Notes: generated by a model from the sequence alone, not told the origin. 64,000 nucleotides of DNA from VXRJ01 sp964636705 (GCA_964636705.1 CAZWUJ010000019.1:8033-72032); one strand, 5' to 3'. Shown: positions 7,792 to 16,788, numbered from the stretch's first letter. Made by a program: numbers and translations.

Positions 7792-8197
7792 CCCGATAGC
7801 CTTGACGTTCGCCTTCACCGCCGTTCTGGCCGCCGCGGCCGGCATGACGCTGGCCGCCCAGAACGAGCCCCGCGAGCCGCAGGAACAGCCGGAGGCGCAG
7901 GCGCTGATCAACCCGATCGAAGCGACACCGGAGTCGCGCGCGGCGGGGCGGCAGCTCTACGTGTTCATGTGCCGCGAGTGCCATGGCAACAGCGGGCGGG
8001 GTGACGGCGACATGTCTCACGCGGGGGGCGTGCCTTCGGACTTCACCGACGACGTCTGGACGCATGGCGAGACCGACGGCGAGATCTTCACCGTCATCAA
8101 GGAGGGGGTCAGCGCCGACATGCAGGGCTACGCGAACCGCATGAACGACGAACAGATCTGGAACGTCGTCAACTATCTTCGGAGTCTCGGTCCGTGA
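7775..8197 (+). CDS. Secreted c-type cytochrome (class I, mono-heme)
   Basis: A 140-residue protein with a signal peptide (MRRRNDPIALTFAF, ending near LAAQN) and a Pro/Glu/Gln-rich linker. One cytochrome c domain follows, with the heme motif CRECH near the middle and a likely axial methionine in GYANRMND. The tail DEQIWNVVNYLRSLG is typical of cytochrome c553/cbb3-type mono-heme domains. It should act in the periplasm as a small electron carrier. The ATG at 7775 is chosen for the signal peptide and a GGAG nine bases upstream. It overlaps the preceding hypothetical gene by 17 bases and the next gene by four (GTGA), so it belongs to the same operon. Confidence 0.85.
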   Translation: MRRRNDPIALTFAFTAVLAAAAGMTLAAQNEPREPQEQPEAQALINPIEATPESRAAGRQLYVFMCRECHGNSGRGDGDMSHAGGVPSDFTDDVWTHGETDGEIFTVIKEGVSADMQGYANRMNDEQIWNVVNYLRSLGP

Positions 8198-8670
8198 GTA
8201 CGCCGGTCGACTACCGTCCCATGAGAGTGGACGAGGCGCCGGCCGTCTCGGCCATGGTCATTGCGGCCTTCGATGAGTTCATCGCGCCCGACTACGGGCC
8301 GGAAGGCATTGCGGAATTTCACCGGTTCGCCGCCGCCGACGCCCTCGTGGCGCGAATCGCCAAGGATCACTTCGTTCGTGTCGCGGTGGCCGGAAGCGCG
8401 CCGGTCGGCATGATCGAAATCCGCGAGAACAATCACGTTGCGCTTCTCTTCGTGGAGAAGGCGTACCAGCACCATGGCGTCGCCACCAGCCTGCTGGAGC
8501 TGGCCCTGGCCGATGCCCGCGCCGCAAGCCCCGATCTGGCGCGCGTAACCGTCAATTCCTCCCGGTTCGGCGTGCGGGCCTACGAAAAGCTCGGATTCCG
8601 CCAGACGGGCGCGGAGCGGACGGTCAACGGCATCGTCTTCATACCGATGGCCAGACAGTTGAACGACTGA
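8194..8670 (+). CDS. GNAT-family N-acetyltransferase
   Basis: A 158-residue single-domain acetyltransferase. The N-terminal strand YRPMRVDEAPAVSAMV and the acetyl-CoA binding segment VEKAYQHHGVATSLLELAL (the R/Q-x-x-G-x-G/A position is QHHGVA) are typical. The C-terminal motif, in which a tyrosine lies in FGVRAYEKLGFRQTG, is the classic GNAT motif B. The family transfers an acetyl group from acetyl-CoA to amines. The substrate is unknown. The GTG start overlaps the cytochrome c stop by four bases. The DegT aminotransferase follows after four bases, so this enzyme might N-acetylate an amino sugar made by it, although no nucleotide-sugar pathway lies nearby. Confidence 0.8.
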   Translation: MSTPVDYRPMRVDEAPAVSAMVIAAFDEFIAPDYGPEGIAEFHRFAAADALVARIAKDHFVRVAVAGSAPVGMIEIRENNHVALLFVEKAYQHHGVATSLLELALADARAASPDLARVTVNSSRFGVRAYEKLGFRQTGAERTVNGIVFIPMARQLND

Positions 8671-8674
8671 CGTG

Positions 8675-9823
8675 ATGCACGTCCCGTTCATCGATCTGGC
8701 CGCCCAGCTTGCCACAACGCGGCCGCAGGTCGAGCGCGCCATCCGCGATGTCGTCGATTCCGGCCGCTACATTGGTGGTCCGGCGGTGCAGACGTTCGAG
8801 CACGCGATGGCGGAGCGCCTCGGCGTGACGCATGCAGTGGGAGTGTCGTCAGGCACCGACGCGCTGCTGATCACACTCATGGGGCTCGGCATCGGACCGG
8901 GCGACGTGGTCGTCACCACGCCCTATTCGTTCTTCGCGACCGTCGGCGCCATACTCCGGGTCGGGGCGCGACCCGCCCTCGTTGATGTCGATCGGCGGAC
9001 GTACACGCTCGACCCGGTGGGACTCGATGCCTGGTTCGCCCGCGAAACGGAGCTGCGCGACCAGGTCCGGGCGGTTGTTCCGGTTCACCTGTTCGGCCAG
9101 TACGCGGACATGGCGCCCATCCGGCGAACCGCCGGGGCGCACGGCGCCAGGGTGGTGGAGGACGCGGCCCAGGCAGTGGGGGCCCGGTATCCGATGGAGG
9201 CGCGGATGCCGCCGTCGGAGAGCCGGGGCACGACGGCAAGTTGCTACTCCTTCTACCCCACGAAGAACCTGGGGGCGATGGGTGACGCTGGCCTCGTGGC
9301 GACCGACAGCCCGACGCTGGCGGCGTCGCTTCGCCGCCTTCGCAACCATGGCGCGGACGCCGGCTATCGGCATCCGGCGGTGGGCGGCAACTTTCGTCTC
9401 GACGCGCTGCAGGCGGCGATCCTGTCCGCGAAGTTGCCATATCTCGACACGTGGATCGATCAGCGCCGCGCCCGCGCCGACTACTACGACCAGCATCTAT
9501 TGGTAGAGGGCGTCGAGTTGCCGGCCGCGGTGTGGGGACGCGACCACCATGCGTATCACCAGTACGTGATCCGCGTGCCGGCGCGGCGCGACGAGCTCCG
9601 CGAGTACCTGAACCGGCGACACATCGAGACGATGATCTACTACCCGATTCCCCTCCACCTTCAGCCTTCCCTGGCGGCTCTGGGTTATCGGGCGGGTGAC
9701 TTCCCGGTTAGCGAGGAGGCGGCGGCGCGGACGCTCGCGCTGCCGGTCTATCCGGAGCTGACCGCCGCGATGCAGGACCGCGTGATCGAGGCGATTGCTA
9801 CGTTCTATTCCGGAAGCGCATAG
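8675..9823 (+). CDS. DegT/DnrJ/EryC1/StrS family PLP aminotransferase
   Basis: About 382 residues, PLP fold type I. Visible hallmarks are VPFIDLAAQ at the N-terminus, the cofactor-binding GVSSGTDALLI, the VVEDAAQAVGA strand with the PLP-ring aspartate, and the Schiff-base lysine in YSFYPTKNLGAMGDAG. HHAYHQYVIRVPARRDEL and YYPIPLHLQP are typical of sugar aminotransferases of the DegT class. Such enzymes transaminate keto-sugar nucleotides for surface polysaccharides or natural products. The start is ATG 8675, with a GTG one codon upstream as alternative. It directly follows the GNAT gene and may work with it. Its 3' end overlaps the end of the convergent PQQ dehydrogenase reading by 19 bases. 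Confidence 0.88.
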   Translation: MHVPFIDLAAQLATTRPQVERAIRDVVDSGRYIGGPAVQTFEHAMAERLGVTHAVGVSSGTDALLITLMGLGIGPGDVVVTTPYSFFATVGAILRVGARPALVDVDRRTYTLDPVGLDAWFARETELRDQVRAVVPVHLFGQYADMAPIRRTAGAHGARVVEDAAQAVGARYPMEARMPPSESRGTTASCYSFYPTKNLGAMGDAGLVATDSPTLAASLRRLRNHGADAGYRHPAVGGNFRLDALQAAILSAKLPYLDTWIDQRRARADYYDQHLLVEGVELPAAVWGRDHHAYHQYVIRVPARRDELREYLNRRHIETMIYYPIPLHLQPSLAALGYRAGDFPVSEEAAARTLALPVYPELTAAMQDRVIEAIATFYSGSA

Positions 9824-11939
9824 GCGACGATGCGCGGTCCGCCGCCGATGGCGGCGGCGATGTACTGCCGACCTTCCAGCATGTACGTCATCGGAGTACC
9901 GACAGTGCCGGCCGGCAGATCGACCGCCCCCGGATCTCGCCCGTCTGCTTGTCCCATGCGACGAGCGCCGGGCCGCCCTCGCTGCCGGCGGTGGGCACCG
10001 AGCTGATGAGCAGCGTCTTCGTCAACACCGGTCCGGCAATGGCGCCGTCCCCGAGAGGCGGCAGGTTGAGGTGTCGCAGGCGCGGGTGGTTCCGGATCCG
10101 GTCGCCGTTACCTAGCGGCACCATCCAAACGTGTTCGCCGGTATTCATGTCGATGGCCGTTATGCGCGAATAGGGCGGCTTGAGGAGCGGCAGCCCCTGC
10201 GGCATCCGTGCCTGGTAATTCTGTCCCTGCCGGATCTGTTCGAGACGCTGCTGTTCGGGTGCGCCGTGCGTGTAGCGCATGGTCGCCCCGAGTGTCGGGT
10301 CGGGCTCGTAGAGCGGGATGGCGACTGCGACGTTGCGCGACGGGATGTAGAGCATGCCGGTGTCGGGATCGACCGCCGCCCCGGCCCAGCCGGCGGCGCC
10401 GAAGTCGGGCGGGCGCATGAGGGTTCCCTGCGTGCCGCCCTCGATGGGACGGCTTGGCGGCGTGAAGAGCGGACCGATGATGTAGTTGCTGACGACTTCC
10501 TCCGCCAGGGCGCGGATCTCCGGGGTGAAATCGACGAGGTCATCGATGGTCACGCCCTGGTAGTCGAACGGCGCCGGCTTCGTCGGGAACGGCTGCGTCG
10601 GTGACGGAACCTCGCCCGGCATGTTCGTCTCCTGCGGCACCGGACGCTCCTCGATGGGCCAGATCGGGTCGCCCGTTTCCCGGTCGAAGGCGTAGACGAA
10701 CGCCTGCTTGCTTACCTGCACGAGTGCCTTGATCGGCCGTCCGTCGACGACGACATCGACGAGGTTCGGATGGGTCGGGAAGTCGTAGTCCCAGAGGCCG
10801 TGGTGGACCGCCTGAAAGTGCCAGACCCGGTCGCCGGTCTCGACGTCGACCGCGATGATCGATTCCGAGAAGAGGTTGTCGCCCGGCCGGTCGGCGCCGT
10901 AGTAGTCGTTCGTGGTCGTGCCGGTCGGCAGATAGACGTGCCCCAGCTCGTTGTCGCCGGCCAGCATCGACCAGACGTTGGCGTTGCCCGAATAGCGCCA
11001 CGACTCGTTCAGCCAGGTGTCGACGCCGTACTCGTCGGCGCTGTTGGGGACGGTGTGGAAGTCCCAGGCATGCTCGCCGGTCCGGACGTCCCACGCGCGT
11101 ACCCATCCCGGGATCGCCTCCTTCGTGATCCGCCGGTCGGCGACCTGCGATCCATGGATCACCTTGTCGCGCACCACGATGGGAGGCGAGTGGATGCCCC
11201 ACGGCAGCGCGTTCAGGTAGTCGCGCTCGTTGCGGTCAGCGCGGGGCAGTCCGACCATGGCGTCGACCATGCCGCTGCCGTCCGGGCCGAAGTCGGCGCA
11301 CGGGCGGCCGAGCTTCGCTTCGACGCAAACGAGATACCCGTTGCCGGTTCCCCAGAGGATGCGTTCGTCTCCCTCGCCGTCGGTCCAGTAAGCGACGCCG
11401 CGCTGTGTCCACGGGCCGCTCATCGTCGGCGTTCCTTCCTCGTAGCCCTTCGGGTTGAAGATCCACAGCGTCTCGCCGGTCGCCGCATCCACCGCGACGC
11501 CCTGCGAGAGCGGCGTGTTGAAGTAGAGAACGCCACCCACCATCAGCGGGGTCACCTGCAGACGCGACGGGTTGGGTGGCTGGCTGCTCCGGTACAGGTT
11601 CGGCGTCTCTTCGACCAGCGCGTCGACAATGACGTTCAGCGGCGCCAACCACTCGCCACCGTTGGGTGTCGTCTTGCTGACGAAGTTGTCGACGGACCGC
11701 CACTCCCAGACGATTTCGAGATCGCCGAAATTGGTTGCGTCGATCTGATCGAGCGGCGAGTACTTCGTCCCCTTGATGTCTCCGGCGTAACTCATCCATT
11801 CGCCGCCGGAGGTGTCGTAGGTCTGCCAGGGGCCGCTGGCGCCGCCCGCGCCCGTCTGCGCCCACGCGGCGGTCGTCCCCGTCGCGACGATGATGGCCGT
11901 GGCGATGATGATGGTTGAGTCGAGAATCAGAGTCTTCAT
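9805..11939 (-). CDS. PQQ-dependent dehydrogenase (quinoprotein), frameshifted near the C-terminus
   Basis: A secreted PQQ beta-propeller dehydrogenase of the membrane glucose/alcohol dehydrogenase type, about 710 residues when repaired. It has a signal peptide (MKTLILDSTIIIATAIIV, cleaved near WAQ) and the entry motif WQTYDTSGGEWMSYAGD. It also carries repeated propeller strands (LDQIDATNFGDLEIVWEW, DAATGETLWIFNPKG, AWDVRTGEHAWDFHTVP, DPDTGMLYIPSRNVA). The uninterrupted frame stops at 9888 with a non-family tail after GEIRGR. After a one-base shift the conserved end AVDLPAGTVGTPMTYM...GGGPRIVAYALPE continues to a TAG at 9805. The break sits at a run of five cytosines on the plus strand (9927-9931), where one base is missing. 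This is either a sequencing or assembly error or a recent mutation. ATG 11939 is chosen for the signal peptide. Confidence 0.82.
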
Positions 11940-11960
11940 CGATTGTCCGTTCGGCGATCC

Positions 11961-11966
11961 TATACT
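11961..11966 (+). promoter_or_regulatory. Candidate -10 box (TATACT) for the leaderless methyltransferase gene
   Basis: TATACT ends ten bases before the ATG at 11977, and no Shine-Dalgarno sequence lies between. On the minus strand the same bases read TATAGG, 19 bases from the PQQ dehydrogenase start, so the box may serve both divergent genes. No clear -35 was seen. Confidence 0.45.
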
Positions 11967-11976
11967 GCGGGCGCTG

Positions 11977-12801
11977 ATGGGACGATGCGCCACCCCGACG
12001 GAAGGCTGGCACGGTTGGGACGCCTATGCGCCGTTCTACGACTGGGAGAACCGCCGGACACAGGGGCGGCGCGACGTCCCGTTCTGGGTCGACCTCGCGC
12101 GCCGGGCGGAAGGGCCGGTGCTGGAGCTGGGCTGCGGTACAGGGCGGTTGTCTCTGTCCGTGGCGCGCGCCGCTGCCTCATTCGTTGGGGTCGATCGGTC
12201 GATGCCGATGTTGCGCCAACTCAGAGCGAGACTGCGGCGCGCTCGCCTCGGCGGACGGGCCTCGATTGTGCAGGGAGACATCCGGGCCCTCCCGTTCCGG
12301 CGGCGCTGGCGCTGCGCGCTGGTGATGGCGCCGTACGGCATGTTGCAGTCGTTGCTTACGGATGACGACCTCGACGCGGCCCTCGCGGGCGCGGCGGCGG
12401 TCCTTTCCCCAGGCAGTACGCTCGGTGTCGATCTGGCCGCAGGAATTGCCCGATGGCGAGAGTACGACCGCGAAGTGAGTCTGAGGGGACCGATGCGCGG
12501 CGGGCGCCGCGTGACGCTGATCGAGTCGGTTCGCCAGGTCCGGCCCCAGGAACTCACCGTATTCGATCAGGAGTTCATCGAGTGGCGCGGCAGCCGCCGG
12601 CGGGTTCACCGCTTTTCGATCGCCTTCCGGACGTTGACCGTGCCACGTATGGCAAGCCGGCTCGAACGGGCGGGCTTCACGGTCGACGCGGTGCTGGGGG
12701 ATTACCGGGGCGCGGAGTGGTCGCCCGACGCCCAGGTCTGGGTGATCGTCGCGCGGCGGCGCCCGCGCGTTCGAGGCCGACCCGGCCGCCGCGCGGCCTG
12801 A
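11977..12801 (+). CDS. Class I SAM-dependent methyltransferase
   Basis: A 274-residue methyltransferase. Motif I VLELGCGTGRLSLSVAR sits near residue 50, motif II around FVGVDRSMPMLRQLR, a motif III-like segment at IVQGDIRALPF and motif IV in CALVMAPYGMLQSLL. The C-terminal half is basic and beta-rich. The arrangement matches the methyltransferase-25/11 family. The substrate is unknown. ATG 11977 is favoured over upstream codons because those lie in the opposite-strand signal-peptide region and a TATACT box sits ten bases before this ATG. The gene stands alone between the divergent PQQ dehydrogenase and yebC, and its context gives no pathway. Confidence 0.8.
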   Translation: MGRCATPTEGWHGWDAYAPFYDWENRRTQGRRDVPFWVDLARRAEGPVLELGCGTGRLSLSVARAAASFVGVDRSMPMLRQLRARLRRARLGGRASIVQGDIRALPFRRRWRCALVMAPYGMLQSLLTDDDLDAALAGAAAVLSPGSTLGVDLAAGIARWREYDREVSLRGPMRGGRRVTLIESVRQVRPQELTVFDQEFIEWRGSRRRVHRFSIAFRTLTVPRMASRLERAGFTVDAVLGDYRGAEWSPDAQVWVIVARRRPRVRGRPGRRAA

Positions 12802-12828
12802 CTCTCAGTCATGCGACCGTGCCATAAT
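12798..12828 (+). promoter_or_regulatory. Candidate promoter for the yebC-ruvCAB unit
   Basis: CTGACT (12798-12803) and CATAAT (12823-12828) are spaced by 19 bases and lie in the only gap before yebC. Both hexamers are imperfect, and the predicted leader is about 45 bases. Confidence 0.35.
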
Positions 12829-12878
12829 GAGCGGCGCGGCGCACGGGCCGCCGTCGGTCGGCACCAGAGCAGGGCCTC

Positions 12879-13628
12879 ATGTCAGGGCATTCCAAGTGGG
12901 CATCGATCAAGCACAAGAAGGGTGCGGCGGACGCGCGCCGCGGCAAGCTGTTCACGCGAATCATCAAGGAGCTGACGGTTGCCGCGCGCGATGGCGGCGG
13001 CGACCCTGCCTCGAATCCCCGCCTCCGCACCGTAATCCAGGACGCGAAGGCGGCGAACATGCCGCAGGAGAACATCAAGCGCGCGATTCGGCGGGGCACC
13101 GGTGAAGAACCGGGCGTGACGTACGAAGAGGTGACCTACGAAGGGTACGGACCGGGCGGCGCGGCGCTGCTCATTGTCTGCCTCACCGACAATACCAACC
13201 GGGCGGTGGGCGAGGTCAGGCACGTGCTGTCGAAGCACAACGGCAACCTGGGCACCACCAATTCCGTCGCCTGGCTGTTCGAGAAGCAGGGCCACATCGT
13301 CGTCGAGCAGGCGGGCGCGGACGAGGAAGCGCTGATGGCGGCGGCCATCGACGCCGGGGCCGACGACTTCCGCGAGGACGGCGCCAACTGGGAGATAGTC
13401 ACCAGCCCGGAGGCGTTCGAGACCGTACGCGCCGCAGTCGGCGCGACGGGAGCTTCACCGGTTTCGGCGCAGATCGCTATGCTGCCGCAGAACTTCGTGA
13501 AGCTGGAGGGGAAGGCTGCCCAGCAGATGCTCAAGCTGATGGACGCGCTCGAGGATCTGGACGACGTACAGCACGTCTGGTCGAATTTCGACATCGAGGA
13601 AGAGGAAATCGAGGCATCGCTGGCGTGA
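12879..13628 (+). CDS. yebC: YebC/PmpR family protein (probable transcriptional regulator or translation factor)
   Basis: A 249-residue member of the highly conserved YebC family, opening with the signature MSGHSKWASIKHKKGAADA. NPRLRTVIQDAKAANMP, the DNA-binding-like YEGYGPGGAALLIVCLTDN and the acidic C-terminus DFDIEEEE-type end are also typical. Members have been described as DNA-binding regulators (PmpR) and, more recently, as ribosome-associated factors helping through polyproline stretches. The length matches the family. It heads the run yebC-ruvC-ruvA-ruvB, a widely conserved order, with a GTGA overlap to ruvC. The polyproline Pal lipoprotein elsewhere in this window would be a plausible client, which is speculation. 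Confidence 0.93.
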   Translation: MSGHSKWASIKHKKGAADARRGKLFTRIIKELTVAARDGGGDPASNPRLRTVIQDAKAANMPQENIKRAIRRGTGEEPGVTYEEVTYEGYGPGGAALLIVCLTDNTNRAVGEVRHVLSKHNGNLGTTNSVAWLFEKQGHIVVEQAGADEEALMAAAIDAGADDFREDGANWEIVTSPEAFETVRAAVGATGASPVSAQIAMLPQNFVKLEGKAAQQMLKLMDALEDLDDVQHVWSNFDIEEEEIEASLA

Positions 13629-14098
13629 GGATTTTCGGGGTCGATCCCGGCTCCGCGCACACCGGCTACGGCTGTATCGAGACTGACGCCAGCCGCCACC
13701 GGATAGTCGCCTTCGGTGCTCTCAGTCCCCCGGCCCGGGCCTCGTTCCCCGAGAAGCTTCGGTCGATCCACGACGAGCTCGCGAGACTGCTCCGCGAATG
13801 CGAGCCGGATGCCGTCGCGATAGAAGATCTCTTCTACTCCCGCAACGTCCGCAGTGCCCTCAAGCTGGGCCACGTCCGGGGTGTCGTCATGCTCGCCGCG
13901 GCGGAGGCGGGCCTGCCGGTGACCGAATATGCGCCGGCGGAGGTCAAGCGGGCGGTGGTGGGGTACGGCCGCGCCGAGAAGCAGCAGGTCCAACAGATGG
14001 TGGCGTTGCTGCTCGGGATGACCGAGCCGCCGGGCAAACTCGACGCGACCGACGCGCTCGGCGTTGCGATCTGTCACGCCCACACGATCCGTCCATGA
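13625..14098 (+). CDS. ruvC: Crossover junction endodeoxyribonuclease RuvC
   Basis: A 157-residue Holliday-junction resolvase, slightly shorter than the usual 165-175. The four acidic catalytic positions are visible: Asp in FGVDPGSAHTGYG near the N-terminus, Glu in VAIEDLFYSRN, and two Asp in KLDATDALGVAICHAH near the C-terminus. RuvC is known to nick symmetrically across four-way junctions moved by RuvAB, completing homologous recombination and repair. The start is GTG 13625, overlapping the yebC stop by four bases. The end overlaps ruvA by four bases (ATGA), so the three ruv genes are translationally coupled. Confidence 0.95.
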   Translation: MRIFGVDPGSAHTGYGCIETDASRHRIVAFGALSPPARASFPEKLRSIHDELARLLRECEPDAVAIEDLFYSRNVRSALKLGHVRGVVMLAAAEAGLPVTEYAPAEVKRAVVGYGRAEKQQVQQMVALLLGMTEPPGKLDATDALGVAICHAHTIRP

Positions 14099-14691
14099 TT
14101 GCCGCGCTCCGGGGCACGCTCGCGGAGAAGGCGCCGAACCGCATAGTGGTCGATGTGGGGGGCGTCGGTTACGACGTCCAGATCCCGCTATCGACGTTCT
14201 ACGCGGTGGGCGATCCGGGCGCCGACGTCGTTCTCCGGATCCATACTCACGTCCGCGAGGAGGCGCTCTCGCTCTTCGGTTTCGCCACCCCCCTGGAACT
14301 GAATCTGTTCGAGCGGTTGATCGCGGTCAACGGCGTCGGTCCGCGCCTCGCCCTGGCGGTTCTTTCCGGGATCGAGCCGTCCGACCTGGTCCGCGCGATC
14401 CGCACCGCCGACGTGGCCCGTCTGACCGGCATTCCGGGTATCGGCCGGAAGACGGCCGAGCGCATCGGTCTGGAACTGAAGGACAAACTGCCCGCTCCGG
14501 TTCTGTCGGGCGCGGGGGAGCCAATGGCGGCGCCGGACCGGGGAGATCTGCCGAGCGACGTCGTTTCCGCCCTCCTGAACCTGGGGTATACGCGCAGTCA
14601 CGCCGAGCGGGCGGTTGGCGCGGCGCTGAAAGTCGAACCGGGGACGTTCGAGGAGACGCTGCGGCGGGCGCTCCGCGATCTCACCCGGTGA
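14095..14691 (+). CDS. ruvA: Holliday junction branch migration protein RuvA
   Basis: A 198-residue RuvA of normal length. The N-terminal OB fold (MIAALRGTLAEKAPNRIVVD, VGGVGYDVQIPLST) is followed by two helix-hairpin-helix motifs (LIAVNGVGPRLALAVLSG and LTGIPGIGRKTAERIGLELKDK). A flexible Pro/Gly-rich linker leads to the C-terminal RuvB-binding helical domain (DVVSALLNLGYTRSHAERAV). RuvA tetramers bind the four-way junction and load RuvB rings. The ATG at 14095 overlaps the ruvC TGA. ruvB starts ten bases after its stop. Reading further upstream in frame only runs through ruvC and is not coding. Confidence 0.95.
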   Translation: MIAALRGTLAEKAPNRIVVDVGGVGYDVQIPLSTFYAVGDPGADVVLRIHTHVREEALSLFGFATPLELNLFERLIAVNGVGPRLALAVLSGIEPSDLVRAIRTADVARLTGIPGIGRKTAERIGLELKDKLPAPVLSGAGEPMAAPDRGDLPSDVVSALLNLGYTRSHAERAVGAALKVEPGTFEETLRRALRDLTR

Positions 14692-14700
14692 CGGCTTAGA

Positions 14701-15732
14701 ATGGCAGCCGTGGAAACGACGGAACGTGTCCTCAGCACGGTCCGGACTGACGAAGAGGCCCAGTACGAAGCGGGCCTGCGTCCGCGTGCCCTCGTTGACT
14801 ACATCGGGCAGGACCGGGTCCGCGAGAACCTGACGGTTTCGATTACCGCGACCCGCAACCGTAACGAGGCGCTCGATCATGTGCTTCTGTACGGTCCGCC
14901 CGGGCTTGGCAAGACGACGCTTGCCTATGTGATCGGCAACGAACTGGGGGTTGCGGTCCGCGCTACGGCCGGGCCCGTACTGGAGCGACCGGGCGACCTC
15001 GCGGCCATCCTGACGAATCTGAAAGCGCACGAAGTGCTCTTCATCGACGAGATCCACCGGATGAGTCCCGCCATCGAGGAGATCCTCTATCCGGCGATGG
15101 AGGACTACGAGTTGGACATCGTCATCGGGCAGGGACCCGGCGCGCGGTCGGTGAAGGTCCCGCTGCAGCGCTTCACGCTGATCGGCGCCACCACGCGGGC
15201 CGGGTTGATCACGTCCCCGTTGCGGGCACGGTTCGGCATCGTGCACCGGCTCGACTTCTATACCGAGCAGGATCTATTCGAGATTGTCGGGCGCTCGGCG
15301 AGGATTCTGGGCGCGCCGATCGATGACGATGCCACGCGCGAGATCGCGCGCCGCTCGCGTGGGACGCCGCGCGTCGCCAACCGGCTGCTGCGCCGTGTTC
15401 GCGACTATGCTGAGGTGCGCGCGGATGGCCGCATCACGCTGGCGGTGGCCCGGGATGGGCTAACGCTGCTCGAAGTGGACGATCAGGGCTTCGACGAAGC
15501 GGACCGGCGGCTGCTCCACGCGATTATCGACAAGTTCGGCGGCGGCCCGGTCGGATTGAATAGTCTGGCCGCCGCCATCAGCGAAGAAAAGGACGCAATC
15601 GAGGACATCTACGAGCCGTATCTGATTCAGACGGGATTCCTCGACCGGACGCCGCGCGGCCGGATGGCTACGGCCCGGGCCTACGACTACTTCGGGATCG
15701 AGAACCCGAAGCGTCAACCGCGCCTGTTATAG
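14701..15732 (+). CDS. ruvB: Holliday junction branch migration ATPase RuvB
   Basis: A 343-residue AAA+ motor. Walker A is GPPGLGKTTLAY, Walker B is VLFIDEIHRM, sensor 1 lies in TLIGATTRAGLI with the arginine finger region after it, and the C-terminal winged-helix part ends QTGFLDRTPRGRMAT. RuvB hexamers pump DNA through the RuvA-bound junction. It completes the ruvCAB set. Two starts are possible, ATG 14701 or GTG 14710. A TAGAAT hexamer overlaps the first start and lies seven bases before the second, the spacing seen at other leaderless candidates in this window, so some ruvB message may begin there. Confidence 0.95.
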   Translation: MAAVETTERVLSTVRTDEEAQYEAGLRPRALVDYIGQDRVRENLTVSITATRNRNEALDHVLLYGPPGLGKTTLAYVIGNELGVAVRATAGPVLERPGDLAAILTNLKAHEVLFIDEIHRMSPAIEEILYPAMEDYELDIVIGQGPGARSVKVPLQRFTLIGATTRAGLITSPLRARFGIVHRLDFYTEQDLFEIVGRSARILGAPIDDDATREIARRSRGTPRVANRLLRRVRDYAEVRADGRITLAVARDGLTLLEVDDQGFDEADRRLLHAIIDKFGGGPVGLNSLAAAISEEKDAIEDIYEPYLIQTGFLDRTPRGRMATARAYDYFGIENPKRQPRLL

Positions 15733-15750
15733 CGCGGCGAGCGGAGGACT

Positions 15751-16788
15751 GTGCGAGTGGCGAACGATGCGATGGGACAGTTTGCGCGCGGCGGCACGTT
15801 GCGGCGGGTCAAGGTGGCCGCCCTCGGCACCTACGTTCCACCGCGCGTTCTCACCAACGCCGACCTGGAGCGGATGATCGACACGACGGATGAATGGATA
15901 CTGAAGCGGACCGGCATCCGTGAGCGCCACATCGTGGATGAAGGCGTGGCGTCGTCGGATCTGGGCAAGGAGGCAGCGCTTGCCGCGCTCTCGCAGGCGG
16001 GCGTTCCGCCGGATCAGGTCGGCTTCATCGTCGTCGCCACCACGACGCCGGACATGTTCTTCCCGAGCACCGCGTGTCTGGTGCAGCACAAGATCGGCGC
16101 CGCGAACGCGTGGGGATTCGATCTTGGCGCGGCCTGTTCCGGGTTCACCTACGCGCTGACGACCGGTGCGCAGATGGTGGCGACCGGCGCTCACGACCAT
16201 GCGCTCGTGATTGGCGCCGACGTGATGTCATCGATCATCGACTTCCAGGATCGCGCCACCTGCGTCCTCTTCGGCGACGGTGCGGGGGCCGTGCTGGTCT
16301 CGCCGGCGGACGACGACGGCCTCGAGATCATCGACTTCGCGCACGAGATCGATGGGAGCGGCGGGCCCGCGCTTCGGATGCCAGCGGGGGGCAGCCTCCG
16401 GCCCGCGACGCACGAGACGGTCGATCAGCGCCTGCACTATGTCCACCAGGACGGTCCTGCGGTCTTCAAGTTCGCCGTCCGCAAGATGACCGAGATTTGC
16501 CGGCGCGTGCTCAACGCCAACCACCTCACGTCGGATGATGTGGACCTCTTCGTGTCGCACCAGGCAAACCGGCGGATCATCATGAGCGCATCGGACTATC
16601 TCGGCGTGGACCCCAAGAGGGTGGTGATCAACATCGAACGCTACGGCAACACCACCGCGGCGACGATACCGCTGGCGCTGGCCGACGCGCGGCGCGATGG
16701 CCGCCTCAGGAAGGGGGCGCGCGTGCTGCTGGTGTCGGTGGGCGCCGGCTTCACGGTAGGCGCCGTTCTCCTGCGCTGGGCATACTGA
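15751..16788 (+). CDS. fabH: 3-oxoacyl-[acyl-carrier-protein] synthase III (FabH)
   Basis: A 345-residue thiolase-fold condensing enzyme. The catalytic triad is visible: Cys in DLGAACSGFTYAL, His in FVSHQANRRII, and Asn in NIERYGNTTAATIP. GAGAVLVSPA and the C-terminal RVLLVSVGAGFTVGAVL complete the fold. FabH starts fatty-acid synthesis by condensing acetyl-CoA (or a branched starter) with malonyl-ACP in the cytoplasm. The start chosen is GTG 15751, just after GGAGGA, and another GTG two codons later is possible. It lies 18 bases after ruvB and 56 before queA on the same strand. No other fab genes are nearby, so it may be a stand-alone initiator or a specialised paralogue. Confidence 0.9.
   Translation: MRVANDAMGQFARGGTLRRVKVAALGTYVPPRVLTNADLERMIDTTDEWILKRTGIRERHIVDEGVASSDLGKEAALAALSQAGVPPDQVGFIVVATTTPDMFFPSTACLVQHKIGAANAWGFDLGAACSGFTYALTTGAQMVATGAHDHALVIGADVMSSIIDFQDRATCVLFGDGAGAVLVSPADDDGLEIIDFAHEIDGSGGPALRMPAGGSLRPATHETVDQRLHYVHQDGPAVFKFAVRKMTEICRRVLNANHLTSDDVDLFVSHQANRRIIMSASDYLGVDPKRVVINIERYGNTTAATIPLALADARRDGRLRKGARVLLVSVGAGFTVGAVLLRWAY

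Noticed and set aside
10770..11918. A long open frame opposite the PQQ dehydrogenase
   Set aside because: Composition is typical of a shadow in GC-rich DNA. The opposite strand encodes clear propeller repeats.
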